A DNA stretch of 64,000 nt, taken from Acanthococcus lagerstroemiae. Lineage: Eukaryota > Arthropoda > Insecta > Hemiptera > Eriococcidae. Positions 57,120 through 64,000 of the stretch are shown here, piece by piece. The translations under genes and the position numbers were made by a program. Under the pieces are notes generated by a model. The model did no database searches. It saw only the letters and a list, made by a program, of their open reading frames with translations, and had not been told where the DNA came from. Positions within the stretch are counted from its first letter, which is position 1, and every line of letters begins with the position of its first letter. The DNA is taken from the NCBI GenBank assembly GCA_031841125.1, contig CM063111.1:54559535-54623534 (forward strand). Direction: 5' to 3'.

Positions 57120-58640
57120 CGGGAACAAAAAATGTTCATACTCGCAGATGACTTTCGAAGATCAAGAGCACTTACAACAAGCAACGTAACCTCGATGACT
57201 ACTATGAAGAAAACACGTTAAACCATAACCCTATAAAAACAGAGCCGTGCTCTTTCAGCTTGAGAACTGCAAAGACAAAAGATAGGTTGTGGTTCGGAAC
57301 GGCCATGACACCCTAAATACCTAGGAATAATTATGGATAGAACACTCACATTCAGAGGTCACTGTGCGGGGTTGAAGAGAAAGCTAGAAATTACAAACAA
57401 CCTACTATACAAGTTAGTATCAACAAAATGGGGTGCTGCTCCAGAAGTAATATGATCATCAGTGGAGGGCGAGATGATAATGCAGGGTACATCCTGTTCG
57501 AGTGTCCGGCATTCGACCAAGAGAGGGAAGAAGCGGCGGCCGCCTTTCGAACCGTGGGCATTAAGCCGCTTACACCGGAGAACTTGGTTCCGACAATGCT
57601 GAAGATTAAAGCGGGATGGGATCAGGCAGCTGCCTTTGTCAAGAAGACGTTGGGCTGCAAGATGGAACTGGAGTGGCAAAGACAAATGCAGCGGACGTGG
57701 CATCCTATGCCGGCACTCGCCATCGCACCAACATCGACGACAACGAGGACGTCAGTAACAACTACGATGATGTCGCTGTTGCCAACAACTGACGGAGAAA
57801 ACGATCCGGCGCAACTCGACAGCGAAGAAGAAGAATAAGACGCTGTAGATTCACCGCCGTGAAGACGCGAAAGGAGAAATGGGTAGCAGGAGCTACCTCA
57901 AAGCGATCCCCCGTATCCTGACGCAAGACTATTCAGGGCATTTCTGAGATAGGGGGTGAGGTGTCCCGGGGCCAATTTGGCATGCGTGCATCGCCATATG
58001 CCCCACTATCATCGAATACGATCATCAGCATTTTAACATTATCCTTTGCTGCAACTGAATACGCATGTACTGCCTGGAGAGGGTTAATCCATTCCAAAAA
58101 AGTAGACACTGCTCTCAACAACACCTGTAAAATTATCACTGTTTGTCTGATGTCAACAAAAATAGAAAACTTATACAAAGCTAGTGGGATAGCTCCACTA
58201 AAAATCCGCAAGGAGGTAGCGAAAATGCAAACAGAAAACCTATATAGTATTAACTGATCATAGGCACGTGCTATATAATCAATACCCATTCAAAATAAGA
58301 CTAAAATCAAAAACAAAACAAAAAACTTTGGTGCCAAATCAGTTCACTTTTAGATGACCCAAGCAAACTTTAAAGCTGTGAGAACAAATTGATGGAAACG
58401 GTAGTGAGGAGATAAGACCACATAATAAAAAATGAACTTGGATATGGTATAAAACGCTCAACAGACTCAAGTCGGCCTGTGGAAAGACAAAATACAATCT
58501 CCATAAGTGTAGGGGGGGGGGGTAGATGAGAACCCATTTTGTGATTGTGGTAGATTGCAAGCATTTATTCAAATGCCCACTCAAGTTAATAGAGACATTG
58601 ACAAACTGTAGAAGCCAAACCTAACTGACGAAGCAAAATA
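57120..58640 (+). pseudogene. Second LINE remnant, split by an R1-like LINE
   Basis: FILADDF near 57,133 is a variant of the reverse transcriptase catalytic site. NHNPIKTEPCSFSLR, then LGIIMDRTLTFRGHC, NNLLYKLVSTKWGAAP, are the usual thumb-side motifs. After the insertion the protein resumes at 58,016 with LSFAATEYACTAW, NNTCKIITVCL and ASGIAPLKIRKEVA. Then come YKTLNRLKSACGK and NPFCDCGRLQ near 58,536, which fit the C-terminal CDCG region. The element has frameshifts and stops and lacks 5' sequence. Clade not assigned (Jockey- or CR1-like). Confidence 0.78.
57463..58015 (+). pseudogene. R1-like LINE 3' end, nested insertion
   Basis: A 13-bp duplication with one mismatch, ATATGATCATCAG at 57,450-57,462 and ATACGATCATCAG at 58,016-58,028, frames the segment. 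The frame 57,428-57,838 has a partial zinc-finger region, GYILFECPAFDQEREEA, then KPLTPENLVPTMLKI and a basic/glutamine stretch, ending in an acidic tail. This is the C-terminal region of R1-clade-type proteins. The 3' tail, near 57,940-58,015, resembles 515-605. Heavily 5'-truncated but with an intact reading frame of ~125 codons, so likely a younger insertion. Confidence 0.82.
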
Positions 58641-59490
58641 ACTTGTGGATTATTGGAAGGGACAAATATGACGCATTCTAGATAGGATAAAAAGAAGAAC
58701 GCCTCTAAACTTAATATCAAGACCATTTAAAACTGTTCTCGACGCTTCCAGATTACAAATTTGTTTAAGATTCTTTACAGCCAAGGTCAAGAGTTGAATG
58801 AATTGCACTTCCTCATAAAAATCAACATGCCTTCTTTCTATTCAGTCTTCGAGTCTTCCCTTTAGGCACCCTGCTCCTGATTATTTTCCCGTCTTTTTCT
58901 TTCTCTCTGAAATGTTATTTGGTTTCTGCAGTATTTCAACAGTTTAAAAGTTAATTAATTCAAATTAATAAACAATTATAAAGTTTGGACTGACTACACA
59001 GCAACTGAACTAGGTTAATTCGTAAGAGAAATGATGTCCACAGTACTCCGATTGCACAGCCATAATATAATAGGTAACATAAGAGACATGAGGTCTGCAA
59101 TCTGAGAGAGGTCTGGTCCTACCAACTGTGCTATGTAGTATTTTGACAATTCAAATTATTTTATTTGTCAAGTTCACAAACGCAATATAAAAATATGCTC
59201 TGAAAAGGGGGTTTCGATAATATACTTCTATTTTGGGCAAAATGCTAAAATATTCCTCAAAAATTCCGAAATATGCCTAAAAACTTCCTATCAAAATAAT
59301 GTAAACGCACGAAGGGGGAGCACAATGATGAGTAATTCCAAGCAATTCAGTACACTGCATTTCACTGCACTACACTTTACTGAATAGTACTTCTGTGACT
59401 CAGGGCACTTGACACTAAATTAGAGATATATACCTGTCTTCTCTTATTGTCTGAACATCATGACGTTTGGAACACCGCGATTACAGTAAT
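58641..59490. other. AT-rich spacer
   Basis: No credible coding sequence or repeat. Several CACTGCACTACACTT-like words occur near 59,350-59,400 and again near 60,620-60,650. Confidence 0.35.
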
Positions 59491-59572
59491 TACTAATTCA
59501 CTGATAATGGCATAACAGCCGAAAGCGCTCTGGTATACAAAAGAAGAAAAAGTGAATTGGCCCACCCTACAA
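59491..59572 (+). repeat. Solo Penelope-like terminal fragment with hammerhead-like motif
   Basis: It matches the inner-to-outer part of the repeats at 38.7 and 40.6 kb: CACTGATAATGGCATAACAG, CCGAAAGCGCTCTGG, GAAGAAAAAGTG and AATTGGCCCACC. The GAAA box and GGC/GCC stem are kept. CTGATAA replaces CTGANGA (G8 changed to A), which should weaken or stop self-cleavage. No coding part adjoins it, so it is a solo or truncated end. Confidence 0.65.
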
Positions 59573-62485
59573 ATAGAAAATTACTAATTAGTTACACAAA
59601 CAACGTATTTGCAAAGTGTTTGTGTACAAAACCACCATAACAGTCACTTAAGACTAACATACAAAATAAAACAATAATCTAAAAATGTTAATACAATATA
59701 AAGTTGTTGATCATTGTACTTACTGAGATAATGTATGTTGAGATAAATACTGCACTTGCCACACACATGTATAAAGAAAACTTAAAACCACAAACAATTC
59801 ATTGCAACTGCAGCACAAAAAGAAAACTTGAACCACAAATAAATGGAATAAGAAAGCACTAATACACTAAGGTATAGCATATAACATACGTACACATTAA
59901 TCCATTCCTACACTTTATAAAAACCCAACACCAACTAACTACAACAGCGGATATACAGGGGAGAGCAGAGTTTGGAACATTAAAATCAGCCTGTTATTAT
60001 TAAATAATAAAAGTTGCTCAAAGAAACAGAATCTAATAAACTGATACTTAATTAGTATGTATAATTTATATTAATTTTATTAAAACTATGTATTGTATGA
60101 ATATAAGTATTTCCTCTACAACCATCTATCAGTAGAAGGTAAATAAAATCTTATATTTTTATAATTATGAGCTTTTGAATTAAATTAAGTCTCTACTGGC
60201 TTGAAACTCAGATGTACAGATGAATGAATATAAATTGAACTTCATGTTACTACACTTAAAATGAGCTTTTGTATGAAATTAATTTAAATCTTCAACTCAA
60301 TACAGATAGACGAATAATGAATACAAATAAAATGAAAAGGCTGCATATTGTACTGTTCCATTAACAGAGGGAAGTCTTGTGAATATATCCGCTGTTAAAT
60401 ACCCCAAACATTAAAAAGGACTCACCGACTGGAACACTTCAGGCAAAGGTGCCTAACGCGATAGTAACAAAAATCAAAATTTTGATAATAAACATACGCG
60501 AATTTGAATAACTTGGAAAACCCGCACAGAACACGACACTGAGCACTTTAAAAATTCAAACACATAAAAGAGGAGCACACATGAACTGAGCACAGACTAT
60601 TACAAGTCATTTTGAGCACTTCACTGTCCTGCATTTCGCTTCACTGCACTATAAATTACATTCACAGTCATTGATTTTTATACAGAACAGTTTCTAGATA
60701 TGATGCTGATAGTGGATGGCTTATCCAATTCCAATCTTCATTCCTGGAATAACAGAAAAGAATTTTAATGAGTTATCGATTACTTTTGTAGGTAATTGAT
60801 TAAGAAAAATAACTAATCGCATAGTTTAGTCAACCTGTCATAAACTAATATAATAAATATGACAGCCATTATCAATTAAAGTTTTAAGAAAGGAATTAAT
60901 AAAATATCTACCTAACTATAAAACGTAATTACCTAGAAACTTTCTCAATTAATCACTTTCATATCATATGAATCGAGAATAGTTTCATATTTTCAATATA
61001 TGGAAATGGACGCTATTCAGCGAGAGAGAACTAAGCAACAAAACCTGTTTTTTGAGAACACATGATTCGAAGTTCAAGAGCTATATAGAAACTGTATGAC
61101 ATAGCGTTTACTGATAAGCTTTTTTCAACATGAGTACACATTTTTGAATCAAGGACCTAATTTGGAAAAATTCTACTTTTTATGCTCTTCCCAATGATAC
61201 TAATAATTCATTTTGTCAACAAAGGTCGCTTAGTTCTGTTTTACTTAACAGCATCCATATATTAGTGATGAGTCGCTTCATATATAAATTAGGGATCTGC
61301 ATTATCAAATAAAACTAACAGGGATTTAAAGTTTTATAAATAGTTTCACAATAGATATAAGAACAACACAATATTTACTTACCAAAACAGCAATCCAGTC
61401 ACCTCTCTAGAATAGACATTTAATTTGAGGAATCTTCATTTTAGCATCTTGGAAGGAGATGGATACTAATAAAATATGTATTGGACAGCATCTCTGTAAC
61501 ACAGAATATTCATATTAACTATTGGGGTAGTTTCCAAGTACATATGAAACTTTCAATATTAAGAACTCTCAACATATCCAACATTCTATCTGGATACAGA
61601 TATTGATAAGGGGTAAGGGTGCCGATTATAACTTTCAATATTAAGAACTCTCAATATCCAACATTCCATCTCATTACAGATATTGATAGGTACCCTATCA
61701 ACTTTATATTTTATTCGCACTTAGAAACATATAATATATCTATATGAATTCCCATTTAGACAAATATATTGTAAGCATTTTTAAGCACCATTATAATTCA
61801 CGCATAAAATGTTGACAAGTTTATAAATTGAGCCCTTTCAAAGCAGCAAGCATTTATTAGAGGGGCAATCAAAGACATAAGCATACTATTTTTCCAATAG
61901 AGGAAGACACTGATTCATAATTATTAACCTAAGAACAACATATTACGTACTGGACTCTATTACAAATTTGCAAGATGTGTGTAAAATACAGACAGAACTA
62001 CTTCTTAAGAACTAATCATACATGTTTTCCAAAAGACTATAATAGAAGCAGAAGAACTGAATAATTCACTTAACAATAATAACAAACATCTTTTTAACAT
62101 TATTTATAAGTTAATTATTCACTTTCTACACTCATGATGCACTTCCATTCCAATAAATTAGTAAAAATGAGGGACAAACAGATTACTAACAATTGAAACT
62201 GAGTACCTACTTCACGCATTTTCAATAAATGTGTGTCAACTGCACCTCATACATTCTGTGTACTGTAGGGACACAGGTAGGATTACATGCTCTGCCTGAC
62301 TGTGAATTTTTAGTCATTGTTCCGGAAAAAAGGTACCTATAACCCTACATTCAAGTCCATTATTATCAAAATTTTATATTTGGTAATTGTGATGTTTCAA
62401 AGCTAGATAACCAGGATTTCTCTTCACTTTACACAATGAGATGAGTCACATTGAAAGGATACAATATGTAGTAGTATTTTCGGGT
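59573..62485. other. AT-rich spacer without coding sequence
   Basis: Composition is more evenly AT-rich here and open frames are very short. ACAGCGGATATAC near 59,945 is mirrored by a GAATATATCCGCTGT near 60,380, which may be ends of a ~450-bp element. No target duplication was found. Confidence 0.35.
61547..61690. repeat. Two tandem ~86-bp units
   Basis: AACTTTCAATATTAAGAACT, then CCAACATTC and CAGATATTGATA, occurs at about 61,549 and again at about 61,635, with small deletions in the second unit. Confidence 0.65.
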
Positions 62486-62955
62486 AGTTGCAGTGTGGCC
62501 AAGTGGTAATAATGTACCCACTCTTCACAATCCTAGCATCTCTCGGGTTTCAGTCCCACCAATGGTGGAAAGCTTAGTGATACTCAAGTACCCCCACTAA
62601 CATCCCAGCAAACCCAGTGACTACATTATCTATCGGGGTGGAAACATAGCGCGCCCTGTACCCCCCCCCCCACAGTTGACACGAACAAGGATTATAATCG
62701 CAGGGTGTGTTACCAACAGATCAGAAAGATTGATACTGCGCATGTGCATATCATGGACAGCTTACTCAAGGCCATGAAACACATGGCTAATAAGCGAACT
62801 GTGGCTACATACTCATTGGCAGAGAAAATGAAAACTCTAATGCAACAAAACGGATGTGAAAGCAACGACAAACTACTCCAATTAACCTGCTCAGGAGAGT
62901 GACGTGTCAGAAACTGCAACTGCCAACATCTGGCATCGGATATCGCATCTGAAGA
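62486..62955 (+). mobile_element. SINE-B, copy 3
   Basis: Head TGTGGCCAAGTGGTAATAAT and B-box region CTCGGGTTTCAGTCCCACC, then CCCCCACTAACATCCCAGC and GGTGGAAACATAGCGCG. After this it has a 12-base C-run that is shorter or absent in the other copies. The body continues collinearly to CATCTGGCATCGGAT. Overlapping frames on both strands are repeat-derived. Confidence 0.82.
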
Positions 62956-63507
62956 AGATTTTCGGTTACGAATGAAAGATTTAAAAAAATGTTGGGATTT
63001 AAAACATAAGGAGGGGAAATAAATTTTAAAAAAGATTCAAGTTTCACGCAATAATCTAGGCAAATTAGAACCAGTTGGAAAAAATAAAAACAATTTTGGC
63101 CAGCAGAGGTTTTGTTGCGAAAAATTTTTCAAGATAGTCGTCTGACCAACATATTAAACATTATGTCACCTCCACCACTTCTGCCAGCTTTTTGGTGGAT
63201 TGGAAGAGAGTCAAATGCCCTCAAAACTGGATCTTAATTTAAAAAAAACAACAACAACAACAACATTAAATTTACAAAACATATTTCAAACAAAAATTAT
63301 ATCACATCAACGCTTAATAACCTGCAGCTCTTTTTCTACTCTTCCAAATAAGTTCCAAGGAGGAAGCTCAAAGTGAGACGTTACACTACCACGCATGAAT
63401 GCAGGCGTTATGGGAGAAAACTTGATTCTGGATAATCATAAAAATGACTTTAAAAAAAAAGACTTAAAAAAAAATGAACAGAAATGTTGTCTGTTATATT
63501 ACGTATG
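62956..63507. other. AT-rich spacer with AACAACAAC microsatellite
   Basis: A short ACAACAACAACAACA stretch is at about 63,249-63,265. Nothing else is recognised. Confidence 0.4.
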
Positions 63508-63756
63508 TGTGAGCTGACAGGAAGAAAGGGACCTCAGCGCAAAAATGTAAATTTTACAGGAGAGCGGATAGACAAAATTGATAACGTTTTCCCGTTACGG
63601 AGACACTCAACTTTGAAGACTTACAGCCGTTTGGGAAAATTTTTAGAATTTTTTCGACAACACCACGCGAAAAAGCGGCCAAACATTAGTCAAAAACAGT
63701 TGTTATCACAAAAATAGTTTTTTGCACTGAGGTCCCTTTCTTCCTGTCAGCTCACA
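63508..63756. mobile_element. 250-bp TIR MITE, copy 2
   Basis: The termini TGTGAGCTGACAGGAAGAAA and its complement are inverted repeats of about 32 bases with one mismatch. The interior is highly similar to 29,756-30,005. The flanking dinucleotides are TG and GC rather than TA, so the TA duplication seen at copy 1 is not confirmed. Confidence 0.87.
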
Positions 63757-64000
63757 GCATGTACTTGAACTTGCTGACTCCATATCTTGTCACCGGAAGC
63801 AGATATCTCGATGCAGTTAACGAACTTCAGTAGAAATCTTTTAATACTTCAAACTGTATCTCGTACACTAAAACGACTAAATGAGCCCTTATATGTGTGG
63901 AATGACACAAATGAAGAATTTTTCTCCATATTGATTTTCAAGATTGTGTACAAGTTGCCAAAATTTAAAAAGCATTCTTTCTTTCGTTGACCGCCCAATA

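Overview
This window looks like repeat-dominated intergenic or intronic DNA from an AT-rich invertebrate genome, most likely an insect or other arthropod. The basis is the mixture seen here: RTE-like and R1-like non-LTR retrotransposon remnants, a Penelope-like element, two families of tRNA-derived SINE, many short terminal-inverted-repeat elements with 8-bp target duplications, and diverged satellite monomers. There are no operons, bacterial-type genes or CRISPR arrays. No intact host protein-coding gene could be supported. The only long readable protein similarity belongs to decayed transposable elements. The species is not identified; a hemipteran such as a whitefly is only a guess.

Layout. 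0-18 kb: a LINE 3' tail, a SINE-A copy, a hAT-like MITE, a diverged ~140-bp satellite block (3.5-5.4 kb), a SINE-B copy, two copies of a 7.6/9.5-kb repeat, an RTE C-terminal remnant, a LINE remnant with an RNase H motif (11.7-12.5 kb), a 23-bp minisatellite (13.5-14.6 kb) holding two inserted MITEs, and four copies of an unnamed ~250-bp repeat. 18-32 kb: a three-copy repeat near 20 kb, more hAT-like MITEs, a 32-bp tandem repeat, the most readable RTE element (25.9-28.5 kb) nested between TA-flanked inverted termini, a 250-bp TIR MITE, and a 700-bp inverted duplication. 32-37 kb: a satellite of ~150-bp monomers with ~0.6-kb higher-order units. 37.2-38.7 kb: a CpG-rich block, the best candidate for a host promoter or first exon. 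38.7-40.7 kb: a Penelope-like element on the minus strand with inverted terminal repeats that carry hammerhead-ribozyme-like motifs; a hAT MITE has landed inside it. 40.8-47 kb: SINE-B, a second satellite block, and hAT MITEs. 47.5-48.9 kb: an inverted pair of SINE-A copies. 52.9-54.8 kb: a second RTE remnant broken by a 0.7-kb insert that itself contains two MITEs. 57.1-58.6 kb: a LINE into which the 3' end of an R1-like LINE has inserted, with a 13-bp target duplication. 59-64 kb: AT-rich sequence with a solo Penelope end, a SINE-B copy and a second copy of the 250-bp TIR MITE.

The parts do not form a pathway. What they record is a chronology of insertions, readable from target-site duplications. 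The most interesting items are the Penelope-like element with hammerhead-like termini, the set of hAT-type MITE families with 8-bp duplications, the long tRNA-headed SINE-B, and the nested insertions. All alignments were made by eye, so boundaries are approximate except where a target duplication fixes them.
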